From the NCBI RefSeq assembly GCF_003049685.1, contig NZ_PYSY02000001.1, positions 682,001 through 746,000 of the forward strand: a DNA stretch of 64,000 nucleotides. The letters are read 5' to 3'. Below are positions 8,515-16,853 of the stretch, one piece after another. Source of the stretch: Brucella pituitosa. Lineage in GTDB: Bacteria; Pseudomonadota; Alphaproteobacteria; Rhizobiales; Rhizobiaceae. Both the position numbers and the translations under genes were made by a program. Every line of letters begins with the position of its first letter. Positions within the stretch are counted from its first letter, which is position 1. The notes beneath the pieces were generated by a model. That model did not search any database. It was not told the DNA's origin and saw only the letters and a program-made list of their open reading frames with translations.

Positions 8515-9252
8515 ATGTTTGATCTGACGGGCCGTAAGGCTCTTATTACTGGTGCGACCGGCGGTCTGGGTGAAGCAATTGCGCGTGCTCTTCATGCACA
8601 GGGCGCAATTGTTGGCCTGCATGGCACGCGCGAAGAAAAGCTGAAAGAACTGGCCGCAGAGCTCGGCGACCGTACTTTTATCTTCCCGGCCAACCTGTCC
8701 GACCGCGAAGCCGTCAAGGCGCTCGGTCAGAAGGCAGAGGAAGAAATGGGCGGCGTTGATATTCTCGTCAACAATGCCGGCATCACCCGCGACGGTCTTT
8801 TCGTACGCATGAGCGACGAAGACTGGGATGCGGTTCTCAACGTCAATCTGACTTCTGTGTTCAACCTGACGCGTGAACTGACCCACCCGATGATGCGCCG
8901 CCGCAAGGGCCGTATCATCAACATCACGTCGATTGTTGGCGTGACAGGCAATCCGGGTCAGGCCAATTATTGCGCTTCCAAAGCAGGTCTCATTGGTTTC
9001 TCGAAGTCTCTTGCACAGGAAATCGCAAGCCGCAATGTCACGGTCAACTGTGTAGCGCCCGGCTTTATCGAATCGGCGATGACGGACAAGCTGAACGAAA
9101 AGCAGAAGGAAGCCATCATGGGCAGCATCCCGATGAAGCGCATGGGTGTGGGTGGTGATATTGCTGCTGCAGTGGTTTATCTTGCAAGCGATGAAGCCGC
9201 ATACGTCACAGGTCAGACCCTGCACATCAATGGTGGTATGGCTATGATTTAA
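8515..9252 (+). CDS. fabG: 3-oxoacyl-[acyl-carrier-protein] reductase
   Basis: FabG reduces beta-ketoacyl-ACP with NADPH in the fatty acid elongation cycle. The 245-residue protein is a classical short-chain dehydrogenase: nucleotide-binding GATGGLGE at residues 13-20, NNAG at 85-88, catalytic Ser138 in ITSIVG, and Tyr151/Lys155 in NYCASKAG. The C-terminus TGQTLHINGGMAM is typical of FabG. An in-frame extension upstream overlaps fabD; the ATG at 8515, preceded by AAAGGATCCGAG, is the sensible start. It lies between fabD and acpP, which supports the assignment over other SDR enzymes. Confidence 0.96.
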   Translation: MFDLTGRKALITGATGGLGEAIARALHAQGAIVGLHGTREEKLKELAAELGDRTFIFPANLSDREAVKALGQKAEEEMGGVDILVNNAGITRDGLFVRMSDEDWDAVLNVNLTSVFNLTRELTHPMMRRRKGRIINITSIVGVTGNPGQANYCASKAGLIGFSKSLAQEIASRNVTVNCVAPGFIESAMTDKLNEKQKEAIMGSIPMKRMGVGGDIAAAVVYLASDEAAYVTGQTLHINGGMAMI

Positions 9253-9457
9253 AAGCCTTTTAAGGGCTCTTGAATCGGCATTTTACGGTATATAAAGTCT
9301 TAAAGTCGGGCTCTGAAAAGCAAAATGCGCTTTGCCTTGCTCAAGAAGCATGGTAATGCGCCCGACGAGAGTTTCGGCATTTCAATTGCGAGATGCCGTT
9401 TTCCTGTTCCGCAAGGAATATCCACAGGGTGATTGTCAGGGTGAGTAAACTCAAAAC

Positions 9458-9487
9458 TTGGCAGACATCTTATAACTTGATTACAAT
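9458..9487 (+). promoter_or_regulatory. Candidate promoter for acpP
   Basis: TTGGCA (9458-9463) and TACAAT (9482-9487), 18 bp apart, resemble a sigma-70-type promoter 55 nt before the acpP ATG. A separate strong promoter for acpP fits the high level at which acyl carrier protein is usually made. This is read by eye only. Confidence 0.4.
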
Positions 9488-9541
9488 CATGCATGCCGCT
9501 AACCAAGGCAGAGCAAGTTAACAACAGGTCGAGGTTCCGAC

Positions 9542-9778
9542 ATGAGCGATACCGCAGAGCGCGTCAAGAAAATCGTTGTTGAGCATCTGGGTGTAGATGC
9601 AGACAAGGTCACCGAAGGCGCGAGCTTCATTGATGATCTTGGTGCAGACAGCCTCGACACCGTCGAGCTCGTCATGGCTTTCGAAGAAGAATTTGGCGTT
9701 GAAATTCCTGACGACGCTGCAGAAACGATCCTCACGGTCGGCGACGCTGTGAAGTTCATCGATAAGGCTTCTGCCTAA
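9542..9778 (+). CDS. acpP: Acyl carrier protein
   Basis: ACP carries growing fatty acyl chains on a 4-phosphopantetheine arm. The 78-residue acidic protein has the attachment motif [12 protein letters not shown] with Ser37, followed by [15 protein letters not shown], all textbook AcpP. The start at 9542 follows AGGTCGAGG. It is separated from fabG by 289 nt with its own candidate promoter and is followed by a strong hairpin terminator, so it can be expressed independently of its fab neighbours. Confidence 0.98.
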   Translation: MSDTAERVKKIVVEHLGVDADKVTEGASFIDDLGADSLDTVELVMAFEEEFGVEIPDDAAETILTVGDAVKFIDKASA

Positions 9779-9790
9779 TCTGAGCTTTCG

Positions 9791-9818
9791 GGGCTGGGAT
9801 TCTTTCGAATCCCGGCCC
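9791..9818 (+). terminator. Terminator after acpP
   Basis: GGGCTGGGATTC and GAATCCCGGCCC pair over 12 bp (one G-U) around a TTTC loop, starting 12 nt after the acpP stop, and are followed by the T-rich TGCTTGTCTTCT. Confidence 0.75.
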
Positions 9819-10003
9819 TGCTTGTCTTCTGGTCAGCGGTTGTACACAGTCGTCTGGAAGACATGAACTGCCATAGCCGGTTGTGGCTGCTGCGAGTTGC
9901 AGCCCGGTAATGTACCGGTGATCAAGATTGAGCATTGTCCGTATGAGGCATTTTTTGCCTGCGGGATGTCTCCAACGAAGTTTATCAAATTTAAGGGGTG
10001 GAT

Positions 10004-11263
10004 ATGAGGCGTGTCGTCATCACCGGTCTTGGTCTGGTGTCGCCGCTTGCTAGCGGTGTCGAAGAGACCTGGAAGCGTCTTATTGCCGGTGAAAGCGGTG
10101 CTCGCCGCGTCACGGAATTTGAAGTCGATGATCTGGCTTGCCAGATCGCCTGCCGCATCCCCCTTGGTGATGGCTCTAATGGCACCTTCAATCCAGACCT
10201 CCACATGGAGCCGAAGGAACAGCGCAAGGTTGATCCATTTATCGTTTATGCCGTTGGTGCAGCCGATCAGGCACTGGATGATGCCAACTGGCATCCTGAA
10301 AGCGATGAAGATCAGGTTCGCACCGGCGTTTTGATCGGTTCGGGTATCGGTGGTATCGAAGGGATCGTCGAAGCTGGCTACACGCTGCGCGACAAAGGCC
10401 CACGCCGCATTTCACCTTTCTTCATTCCTGGGCGTCTGATCAACCTGGCTTCTGGCCATGTCTCGATCAAGCATGGACTTCGTGGTCCAAACCATTCGGT
10501 TGTAACTGCTTGCGCAACCGGTACGCACGCCATTGGCGACGCTGCCCGTCTGATCGCTTTCGGCGACGCAGACGTTATGGTTGCCGGTGGCACGGAATCG
10601 CCGGTCAGCCGCATTTCACTGGCAGGCTTTGCCGCCTGTAAGGCTCTGTCCACCAAGCGCAATGACGATCCAACCGCTGCATCGCGTCCATATGACAGTG
10701 ACCGCGACGGTTTCGTTATGGGCGAGGGCGCGGGCGTTGTGGTTCTGGAAGAACTGGAACATGCGCTGGCACGTGGTGCAAAGATTTATGCTGAAGTGGT
10801 CGGTTATGGCCTGTCGGGCGATGCCTATCACATCACAGCTCCGACCGAGAGCGGTGAGGGCGCAGAACGTTGCATGGTTGCAGCTTTGAAGCGCGCAGAC
10901 ATCACGCCTGACCAGATCGATTATATCAATGCACATGGCACTTCGACCATGGCTGATACGATTGAACTGGGTGCGGTTGAGCGCGTTGTTGGCGATGCGG
11001 CGTCGAAGATTTCGATGTCCTCAACCAAGTCGTCGATTGGCCATCTGTTGGGTGCAGCCGGTGCGGCCGAAGCTATTTTCTCGACACTCGCGATCCGTGA
11101 CAATATCGCACCGCCAACGTTGAACCTCGATAATCCCGCGGTTGAAACGAAGATTGATCTCGTGCCGCACAAAGCGCGTGAACGTAAGATCGACGTTGCC
11201 CTGTCGAATTCTTTCGGCTTCGGTGGCACTAACGCTTCGCTGGTTCTGCGCCGTTATTCTTGA
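10004..11263 (+). CDS. fabF: 3-oxoacyl-[acyl-carrier-protein] synthase II
   Basis: FabF condenses malonyl-ACP with acyl-ACP in chain elongation. The 419-residue protein carries the thiolase-fold active site Cys170 (SVVTACATGTHA), His311 (NAHGTSTMADT) and His347 (SSIGHLLGAAGA), with Lys342. The C-terminus NSFGFGGTNASLVL is the usual glycine-rich end. A GTG six nucleotides upstream is also in frame, but the ATG at 10004 preceded by TAAGGGG fits better. It closes the fab cluster; a perfect hairpin terminator follows at 11291. Confidence 0.96.
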   Translation: MRRVVITGLGLVSPLASGVEETWKRLIAGESGARRVTEFEVDDLACQIACRIPLGDGSNGTFNPDLHMEPKEQRKVDPFIVYAVGAADQALDDANWHPESDEDQVRTGVLIGSGIGGIEGIVEAGYTLRDKGPRRISPFFIPGRLINLASGHVSIKHGLRGPNHSVVTACATGTHAIGDAARLIAFGDADVMVAGGTESPVSRISLAGFAACKALSTKRNDDPTAASRPYDSDRDGFVMGEGAGVVVLEELEHALARGAKIYAEVVGYGLSGDAYHITAPTESGEGAERCMVAALKRADITPDQIDYINAHGTSTMADTIELGAVERVVGDAASKISMSSTKSSIGHLLGAAGAAEAIFSTLAIRDNIAPPTLNLDNPAVETKIDLVPHKARERKIDVALSNSFGFGGTNASLVLRRYS

Positions 11264-11290
11264 GCGAATGAGCTTAAAAAATAGATCTAT

Positions 11291-11322
11291 GCAAAAACGC
11301 GGGGATTTCTCCGCGTTTTTGC
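11291..11322 (+). terminator. Terminator after fabF
   Basis: GCAAAAACGCGG and CCGCGTTTTTGC form a perfect 12-bp stem around GGATTTCT. The A-rich left arm and T-rich right arm make it a likely bidirectional intrinsic terminator. Confidence 0.8.
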
Positions 11323-11434
11323 CAAAATATAACCCGATGCAATGTTTAAACTTGATAATTGCGTTTAGTGTGATCTGACAGAATTTGTTTGATTTGTATG
11401 CCCTTTCGCACGGGTTTCAGGACGAGGTGATGGT

Positions 11435-12625
11435 GTGAGTTCAGAAGAAAAACCCGGAACCAATCCTGCCGAGCAGCAGCCGCAAGCTGCAGCCACGCCC
11501 GAGCAAGCCGCTGCGAGCAAGCCCTTCGTGCCGAAATCCGCCTCTGAAGCCCTGCGCCCGGAACCAGGTACGCCGCCGCCGCGCAAGCGTTCGCGCCATG
11601 CGCGCAGCCAGATCGTCGTCTTCATGAACTTCATGTTGTCGCTGATCGTGCTGGTATTGCTGGGCGCTTCGGCTCTGTTTTACTTCGGCAAGCTCCAGTT
11701 TGATTCCAAGGGGCCGCTGACCGCCGAGACAACGTTCCTCGTCAAGCGCGGTGCTGGTGTTTCAGAAGTCTCCAACAGTCTTGAAGGTCGCGAAATCGTC
11801 AGTGATGCGCGTATTTTCCGCTATGGCATGCGTGCTTACGGTCATGAGAACGATCTGAAGGCTGGCGAATATTCGATCCCGGCCGGTGCGACCATGCGCG
11901 ATGTGATGGAGCTTCTCATCAGCGGCAAGTCGATCATGTATCCGCTGACCATTCCTGAAGGCCTTACCGTCAAGCAGGTATTCGATCGTATTTCTACCGA
12001 CCCAATTCTGGCTGGCGACATGCCAAAAGATATGCCGTCCGAAGGTGGGCTGTTTACGGATACGCTCAATTTCACACGTGGCACAACGCGCGAAGAAATC
12101 ATCAATCGCATGATTGCTTCGCAGCAGAAGCTGATTGATGACACGTGGGCAAAACGCCGTGCTGATCTGCCGGTCAAGGACAAGAACGAGTTTGTGACGC
12201 TGGCATCCATCGTTGAGAAGGAAACGGGCATCGCATCGGAACGTCCGCATGTGGCGTCTGTCTTCGTCAACCGTCTCAACAAGGGCATGCGTATCCAGTC
12301 CGACCCGACCATCATTTATGGTTTGTTCGGCGGTGCAGGCAAGCCTTCCGATCGCCCGATCTTCAAGTCGGACATCGAAAAGCCAACGCCATACAATACC
12401 TATGTCATCAACGGTCTGCCACCGACACCGATTGCCAATCCGGGCCGCGCAGCACTTGAGGCTGTGGCCAATCCGCTCGATACTGAAGATCTCTACTTCG
12501 TAGCAGATGGTACAGGCGGTCACGTCTTCGCCAAGACCCTGGCTGAACACAATGCCAATGTGCGCAAGTGGCGTGCGGTTGAGCAGGAAAAGAACCAGCT
12601 ACAGCAGCAAAACACCGCCCAGTAG
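11435..12625 (+). CDS. mltG: Endolytic murein transglycosylase MltG (YceG family)
   Basis: MltG cleaves nascent glycan strands at the inner membrane and helps set peptidoglycan chain length. The 396-residue protein has a cytoplasmic, proline- and alanine-rich N-terminus (residues 1-58), one membrane helix (about 60-84) and a periplasmic YceG domain. The catalytic glutamate is E261 in LASIVEKETG, followed by VASVFVNRLNKGMRIQSDPT and the YNTYVINGLPPTPIANPG signature (about residues 323-340). It starts at a GTG after CGAGGTGATG. In this and many related genomes mltG follows fabF and precedes yicC and gmk, as seen here. Confidence 0.94.
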   Translation: MSSEEKPGTNPAEQQPQAAATPEQAAASKPFVPKSASEALRPEPGTPPPRKRSRHARSQIVVFMNFMLSLIVLVLLGASALFYFGKLQFDSKGPLTAETTFLVKRGAGVSEVSNSLEGREIVSDARIFRYGMRAYGHENDLKAGEYSIPAGATMRDVMELLISGKSIMYPLTIPEGLTVKQVFDRISTDPILAGDMPKDMPSEGGLFTDTLNFTRGTTREEIINRMIASQQKLIDDTWAKRRADLPVKDKNEFVTLASIVEKETGIASERPHVASVFVNRLNKGMRIQSDPTIIYGLFGGAGKPSDRPIFKSDIEKPTPYNTYVINGLPPTPIANPGRAALEAVANPLDTEDLYFVADGTGGHVFAKTLAEHNANVRKWRAVEQEKNQLQQQNTAQ

Positions 12626-12671
12626 TTGGGCGGTTTCTCACTTTGTGAATGCCGAAAAAAGGAATGTAAGC

Positions 12672-13571
12672 ATGGCGCTCCAGAGCATGACAGGGTTTGC
12701 GCGCCACGCGATGCAGTATGGCGCAGCCGACAATGAAGCGCGCATCGTATGGGAAGTGCGCTCTGTGAACGGCAAGGGGCTGGATTTGCGCCTGCGTTTG
12801 CCGCAAGGGCTGGAAGGTGCCGAGCATGCCGTGCGTTCGCTGCTGGCACGCTACTTTTCGCGCGGCAATTTTCAGGCGAGCCTTAATGTAGAGCGCGCAG
12901 AAGCCCAGGCTGGCTTTGTCATCAATCAGGCGATGCTTGATGAAGTGCTGAAGCTTGGCGCGGAACTACAAGCCAGACACGGGCTTGCTCCGGCAAGTGT
13001 GGATGGCATTCTCTCGCTGCGCGGTGTTATCGATCAGGCACAGGTGTCGGAAGATGACAATGCGCGCGCCGGTCTTGAAGCTGCGGTGATTGCGGCTTTT
13101 GAAGGTGCACTCAAGGCAATTGCCGAGGCTCGCACCCATGAAGGTCTGTCACTTTTCACCATCCTGTCCGGGCATGTCGATGCGATCGAGCGTCTGACAT
13201 CGGCGGCCCGTAATGATCCGTCGCGTAGCGTCGAAGCCATCCGGGCTCGTCTGGCAGGACAGGTATCACTGTTGATGGATACGGGTCGCGATCTCGATGA
13301 GACGCGGCTTTATCAGGAAGCTGCATTTCTGGCGACCAAGGCGGACATTCAGGAAGAGCTGGATCGGCTTGAAACGCATGTCGCATCCGCACGCAAGTTG
13401 CTTGCAGATGGCGGTCCCATCGGGCGCAAGCTTGATTTTCTTTCACAGGAATTTAATCGCGAAGCGAATACATTGTGTTCAAAATCGAACGCAGCATCGA
13501 TTACGGCAATCGGCCTTGAGCTGAAAGCAGTCGTCGATCAGTTTCGCGAACAGGTACAGAATCTGGAGTAA
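12672..13571 (+). CDS. yicC: YicC family endoribonuclease-like protein
   Basis: The 299-residue protein has the YicC N-terminal domain (MALQSMTGFARH, then SVNGKGLDLRLRLP near residue 32) and the DUF1732 C-terminal domain. The latter ends GRKLDFLSQEFNREANTLCSKSN followed by LELKAVVDQFREQVQNLE (written here as two blocks). E. coli YicC is reported to act as an endoribonuclease affecting small RNA stability; that role is known only for the family. The in-frame region upstream to 12507 overlaps mltG, so I use the ATG at 12672, preceded by AAAGGAATG. It ends 6 nt before gmk, and the yicC-gmk pairing is widely conserved. Confidence 0.92.
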   Translation: MALQSMTGFARHAMQYGAADNEARIVWEVRSVNGKGLDLRLRLPQGLEGAEHAVRSLLARYFSRGNFQASLNVERAEAQAGFVINQAMLDEVLKLGAELQARHGLAPASVDGILSLRGVIDQAQVSEDDNARAGLEAAVIAAFEGALKAIAEARTHEGLSLFTILSGHVDAIERLTSAARNDPSRSVEAIRARLAGQVSLLMDTGRDLDETRLYQEAAFLATKADIQEELDRLETHVASARKLLADGGPIGRKLDFLSQEFNREANTLCSKSNAASITAIGLELKAVVDQFREQVQNLE

Positions 13572-13577
13572 CGGAAA

Positions 13578-14240
13578 ATGGCCATCTCTTCGGTTGAACA
13601 TGGCATTGCACGCAGAGGCCTTATGGTGGTGATTTCCTCGCCCTCAGGTGCTGGAAAATCCACAATTGCGCGGCAGTTGCTCAACGATCCGGACATGAAG
13701 CTTTCGCTGTCAATTTCCGTTACGACGCGCGAACGCCGTCAGAGCGAAATCAATGGCGTGCATTATCACTTCATCACCAAGCGGGAATTCGAGCGACTGC
13801 GCGACAATGACCAGCTGATTGAATGGGCGGAAGTGCACGGCAATTTCTATGGCACGCTGCGCCAGACGGCTGAGGAAGCACTGGCTGACGGTCAGGACAT
13901 GCTGTTCGACATCGACTGGCAGGGCGCTGAGCAGTTGCAGGCAAAGATGCCTGCAGATGTGGTGTCTATTTTCATTCTGCCGCCGACCATGCGCGAATTG
14001 CAGAATCGCCTCAACCGCCGCGCGGAAGATACGGCGGACGTGATCGAGACACGGCTGCAGAATGCTCGTTTTGAAATCCAGAAATGGGTGAAATACGACT
14101 ATATCGTCATCAATGAAGACCTTGAGCGCTCTTATTCGGGTATCAAAGGGATCATCGTTGCAGAACGCTTGCGCCGCGATCGTCGTCCGGGCCTGTTTGA
14201 TTTTGTCACGGGACTTCTGGAAGAAGACCCTTCGGCTTAA
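13578..14240 (+). CDS. gmk: Guanylate kinase
   Basis: Guanylate kinase phosphorylates GMP to GDP. The 220-residue product has the P-loop [10 protein letters not shown] (residues 20-29), the GMP-binding segment [21 protein letters not shown] (split: [10 protein letters not shown] then EINGVHYHF), and the lid region [16 protein letters not shown] (about residue 138). [11 protein letters not shown] near residue 175 is also typical. It starts 6 nt after yicC and is the last gene of the mltG-yicC-gmk group. The short, basic N-terminal extension before the P-loop is slightly longer than in E. coli. Confidence 0.96.
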   Translation: MAISSVEHGIARRGLMVVISSPSGAGKSTIARQLLNDPDMKLSLSISVTTRERRQSEINGVHYHFITKREFERLRDNDQLIEWAEVHGNFYGTLRQTAEEALADGQDMLFDIDWQGAEQLQAKMPADVVSIFILPPTMRELQNRLNRRAEDTADVIETRLQNARFEIQKWVKYDYIVINEDLERSYSGIKGIIVAERLRRDRRPGLFDFVTGLLEEDPSA

Positions 14241-14272
14241 GTAGCGGCTTTGGAAGCGGGGAGGACGGGGAT

Positions 14273-15025
14273 TTGAGGCCAGTTGTTATCGTGACAGGCG
14301 GTAGCCGGGGTATTGGCGCTGCCACCGCAAGTCTCTTTGCCCGTGAAGGTTATGATGTCTGCATCAGTTATCTAAGCGATGCAGACGCAGCGCTTGGTAT
14401 AGTCAAAACCTGCGAGGGTTTTGGTGCAAAAGCAATTGCTGTGCAGAGTGATGTGGCAAACCGCCAAAACGTTGAAGCCCTGTTTCTTGCTTGCGACAGG
14501 GAACTTGGGCCAGTTTCCTGTCTTGTGAATAATGCGGGCGTCATCGGACAGAATACCCGTATTCAGGGACTTCAGGACGAGGCACTCGAGCAAACATTCA
14601 GAACCAATGTTTTTGGATTGTTGTATTGCACGCAGGAAGCAACGCGTCGCATGTCGACCGCTAATGGTGGTGCAGGCGGCACGATTATCAATATTTCGTC
14701 TGTGGCTGCGGTTCTGGGAAGCCCCGGTGAGTATGTGCATTACGCCGCGTCGAAAGGTGCGGTTGAAACCATTTCAATCGGCGCAGGAAAAGAACTGGCA
14801 CCGGAAGGCATCAGAGTGAATGCTATCCGGGTTGGCACGACCAATACGTCCATTCATGCATTGAGCGGAAACCCGGATAGGCCAGCAAGGATCGCTGCAA
14901 TGACACCCATGGGGCGAATTGCCGAGCCGGAAGATATTGCGCAAACCGCGCTCTGGCTGGCTTCTGATAAATCAGGATTCGTTACGGGAACTGTGATTAC
15001 AGTTGCGGGTGGGCTGAGTGCTTAA
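14273..15025 (+). CDS. SDR family oxidoreductase
   Basis: This 250-residue short-chain dehydrogenase has the cofactor motif TGGSRGIGAAT (residues 8-18), NNAG near residue 85, a serine in INISSVAAV and the catalytic YAASKGAVE (about residue 158). The arginine of GGSRG and the preference for NADP(H) go together in this family, so I infer NADPH use. The C-terminus (SGFVTGTVITVAGGLSA) fits glucose-dehydrogenase-like or YgfF-like SDRs; the substrate cannot be read from sequence. The start is a TTG preceded by GGGGAGGACGGGG. It lies 32 nt after gmk, and a 113-nt gap separates it from the acetyltransferase gene. Confidence 0.85.
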   Translation: MRPVVIVTGGSRGIGAATASLFAREGYDVCISYLSDADAALGIVKTCEGFGAKAIAVQSDVANRQNVEALFLACDRELGPVSCLVNNAGVIGQNTRIQGLQDEALEQTFRTNVFGLLYCTQEATRRMSTANGGAGGTIINISSVAAVLGSPGEYVHYAASKGAVETISIGAGKELAPEGIRVNAIRVGTTNTSIHALSGNPDRPARIAAMTPMGRIAEPEDIAQTALWLASDKSGFVTGTVITVAGGLSA

Positions 15026-15138
15026 TTTAGCTGATAATATCCGTTGATGTTGTCGCCGGAGTTTTCGGTCGCGACTGGAATGGTTTTGGGGCATTTCGAG
15101 AAGAACTGCTCCATAAGTTTCTGGAAAGTTGAGAAACT

Positions 15139-15795
15139 GTGTCTTTCGTAAGTCCTCCCACCAAGCACTGGTCTGTTGTCGAACTTCTGCATGAAACGGT
15201 CAAAAACCCGAATATCCATGTGCGAGGAACACACAGCTATTACAGCAATGCTTGGACTGGTTCATTTGAGGAGAGTGTTGTTCGTTACCTGTACGGTGAT
15301 GAATATAGCCTGAAGGCTTGGGAATCCCAATGGCCAGTCGATCAGCTTTATATTGGTGACTACGTTTGTATTGGTGCAGAAGCAGTCATCCTGATGGGTG
15401 GAAATCACACACATCGTACAGATTGGTTCAGCCTGTATCCATTTCCCGAGCTTATTCTGGATGCATACAAAGGTAAGGGTGACACCCATATCGGCAATGG
15501 CGCATGGATCGGAATGCGCGCGATGATCATGCCAGGCGTCACGATCGGAGAAGGTGCCATCATCGCGTCCGGTGCAATCGTCACCAAAGATGTTGCACCT
15601 TATGCCATCGTGGCGGGCAATCCAGCAGTTCCTATTCGGTCTCGGTTTCCGGCACCGATTGTTGATACCCTTCTGAGCCTCGAAATATATGCTTGGGATC
15701 AACAAAAATTTGAAACATTGAGAGCGATTCTCTGTGCCGATGACATTGATGCGCTTGTTGCGGCTTCAGCCCAATATGATGCAACTGGAAAATAG
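15139..15795 (+). CDS. CatB-type (xenobiotic) acetyltransferase
   Basis: This 218-residue left-handed beta-helix protein has the features of type B chloramphenicol/xenobiotic acetyltransferases: an N-terminal [15 protein letters not shown] segment, repeated hexapeptides ([14 protein letters not shown], then [20 protein letters not shown] and [15 protein letters not shown]), and the loop [12 protein letters not shown] with the probable catalytic His90. Family members acetylate chloramphenicol or other hydroxyl-bearing compounds with acetyl-CoA, but many chromosomal homologues have no proven activity against the drug. It starts at a GTG without a strong ribosome-binding site. Its stop lies 10 nt from the stop of the convergent barstar gene. 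The hexapeptide fold is sure; the substrate is not. Confidence 0.82.
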   Translation: MSFVSPPTKHWSVVELLHETVKNPNIHVRGTHSYYSNAWTGSFEESVVRYLYGDEYSLKAWESQWPVDQLYIGDYVCIGAEAVILMGGNHTHRTDWFSLYPFPELILDAYKGKGDTHIGNGAWIGMRAMIMPGVTIGEGAIIASGAIVTKDVAPYAIVAGNPAVPIRSRFPAPIVDTLLSLEIYAWDQQKFETLRAILCADDIDALVAASAQYDATGK

Positions 15796-15805
15796 AGTTT
15801 CCTCG

Positions 15806-16096
15806 TCACGCCAGTCTGATCTTTATCCGATCCGTATCAGCCACTAAGTGCCGAAACGCCTCCAGAAATGGCTTGCCACCGAGCGTTTTTAGTTCGCTTA
15901 GCGCTTCTATATTCTTGAACACGAGTTCACATTCGCCGGGCCAGCCGGGGCCACCCCATTGCACGCCGTCCCAGAATGAATCGAGTGTGTAACCGAAAGA
16001 TTCTGGATCCAGAACGGGCACGATGTCGAGATAACGCTGCCAGAGTTCGTTGGGGGATTTTATGTCGGTACAGTCGATTTCATAGACTGGCTGCAT
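15806..16096 (-). CDS. Barstar-like protein
   Basis: The 96-residue acidic protein resembles barstar, the intracellular inhibitor of barnase-type ribonucleases: YEIDCTDIKSPNELWQRYLD at the start, then DSFWDGVQWGG (about residues 41-51), which is the family's substrate-mimicking loop, and a C-terminal helix and strand ending TDRIKIRLA. No barnase-type gene with the usual HYxxF catalytic end is present in the window. The start codon overlaps the stop of the 48-residue membrane peptide gene (TGATG), and there is no ribosome-binding site, so translation is probably coupled. It may be an orphan immunity protein or have taken another role. Confidence 0.78.
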   Translation of the reverse strand: MQPVYEIDCTDIKSPNELWQRYLDIVPVLDPESFGYTLDSFWDGVQWGGPGWPGECELVFKNIEALSELKTLGGKPFLEAFRHLVADTDRIKIRLA

Positions 16097-16242
16097 CAGT
16101 CGACCAGAATGAGGATCGCATCCACGACGGCCAGCGTGAAGAGCAGGGCGATCATGGCTGCGGCTGCAATCACCATCATACGCTTTTGCCGGGAACGCTT
16201 TTCAGGCTGCTTTCCGCTCCAGTCATACGGCGTTTCAGGCAT
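16096..16242 (-). CDS. 48-residue single-span membrane peptide
   Basis: This small gene encodes MPETPYDWSGKQPEKRSRQK, then RMMVIAAAAMIALLFTLAVV and DAILILVD. A charged cytoplasmic-type N-terminus precedes one membrane helix (about residues 22-45). A strong GGAGG lies at the right distance before the ATG at 16242, and the stop overlaps the barstar start by one base (TGATG). I do not recognise a family. The tight coupling to the barstar-like gene suggests the two are made together. The preceding gene, which seems broken, ends inside this gene's first codons. Confidence 0.65.
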   Translation of the reverse strand: MPETPYDWSGKQPEKRSRQKRMMVIAAAAMIALLFTLAVVDAILILVD

Positions 16243-16456
16243 TCTCTCCTCCGGCGTGATTTATCTCTTCAACCAGTCTCCATGGGTCCTGATCTTTATA
16301 AGCGTGCACATGACTACGTCCGTCTGCAAGAGAAACCGTGTTCTGAGCGCCATAAATTTGCAGTCGGGGTATTCCATGACGATCAGCACGTCATATCCGC
16401 GCGCATCTTTATACACGCCGCCCGTTCGAGTTTTCCGTGACATGTTTCAGTGACAC
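16235..16456 (-). pseudogene. Possible frame-disrupted gene between the VOC gene and the membrane peptide
   Basis: A GTG at 16456 follows TAAAGGAACCGGC, a good ribosome-binding site overlapping the VOC stop, and opens VSLKHVTENSNGRRV before a TAA. The same frame resumes after a TGA at 16391-16393 and runs LQIYGAQNTVSLADGRSHV then HAYKDQDPWRLVEEINHAGG to a stop at 16235, overlapping the next ATG. Another frame from the ATG at 16443 reads YKDARGYDVLIVMEYPDC across the break and stops at 16261. The total length, 74 codons, is a multiple of three, so two compensating shifts or a sequencing error could explain it. Alternatively the 60-codon frame 16261-16443 is itself the gene, although it lacks a ribosome-binding site. 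I recognise no family in either reading. Confidence 0.35.
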
Positions 16457-16466
16457 GCCGGTTCCT

Positions 16467-16838
16467 TTAAGCCTTTAGCTGCTGAATGGCGATGCGGTTG
16501 CCTTCGCTATCGAGAATTTCGGCGACAAATCCGCCGTCCGGAAGGGCGGTCTTTGGAAACAGCAAATCACTGCCAATTGCGGTTGCGCGGGCAATGACCG
16601 CATCAATGTCGGTCACGCTGAAATAGATGATCGATCCGTTGACGGTCGGCACATAGACTTCGCCTTCGGCCAGCGCGCAGCTTGCGCCCTCCTTGCCTTC
16701 CTCAAAAGGGAAATAAGCCATACGGTTGCCATGGATTTCGACAATTTTGCCAAAACCAACACGAAAAACATCGGAATAAAACGCAATGGCACGGTCTATA
16801 TCTGTAACCGGAATTTCGACATGGGCGATGATGTTCAT
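16467..16838 (-). CDS. VOC (glyoxalase/bleomycin resistance) family protein
   Basis: The 123-residue protein starts MNIIAHVEIPVTDIDRAIAFYSDVF, the first beta-alpha-beta module of the vicinal oxygen chelate fold. A second module follows (IIYFSVTDIDAVIARATAIG) and ends GGFVAEILDSEGNRIAIQQ. Potential metal ligands include His7 and a glutamate near the C-terminus (AEILDSEGN). VOC proteins include dioxygenases, lyases and antibiotic-binding proteins, and I cannot assign a substrate. It lies 15 nt after the SRPBCC-like gene in a minus-strand run with tldD. Confidence 0.82.
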   Translation of the reverse strand: MNIIAHVEIPVTDIDRAIAFYSDVFRVGFGKIVEIHGNRMAYFPFEEGKEGASCALAEGEVYVPTVNGSIIYFSVTDIDAVIARATAIGSDLLFPKTALPDGGFVAEILDSEGNRIAIQQLKA

Positions 16839-16853
16839 ATAGGCTCTCCCAAC

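Noticed and set aside
15976..16453. Plus-strand frames opposite the barstar and membrane peptide genes
   Set aside because: They oppose the tightly coupled minus-strand genes and have no ribosome-binding sites or protein-like composition.
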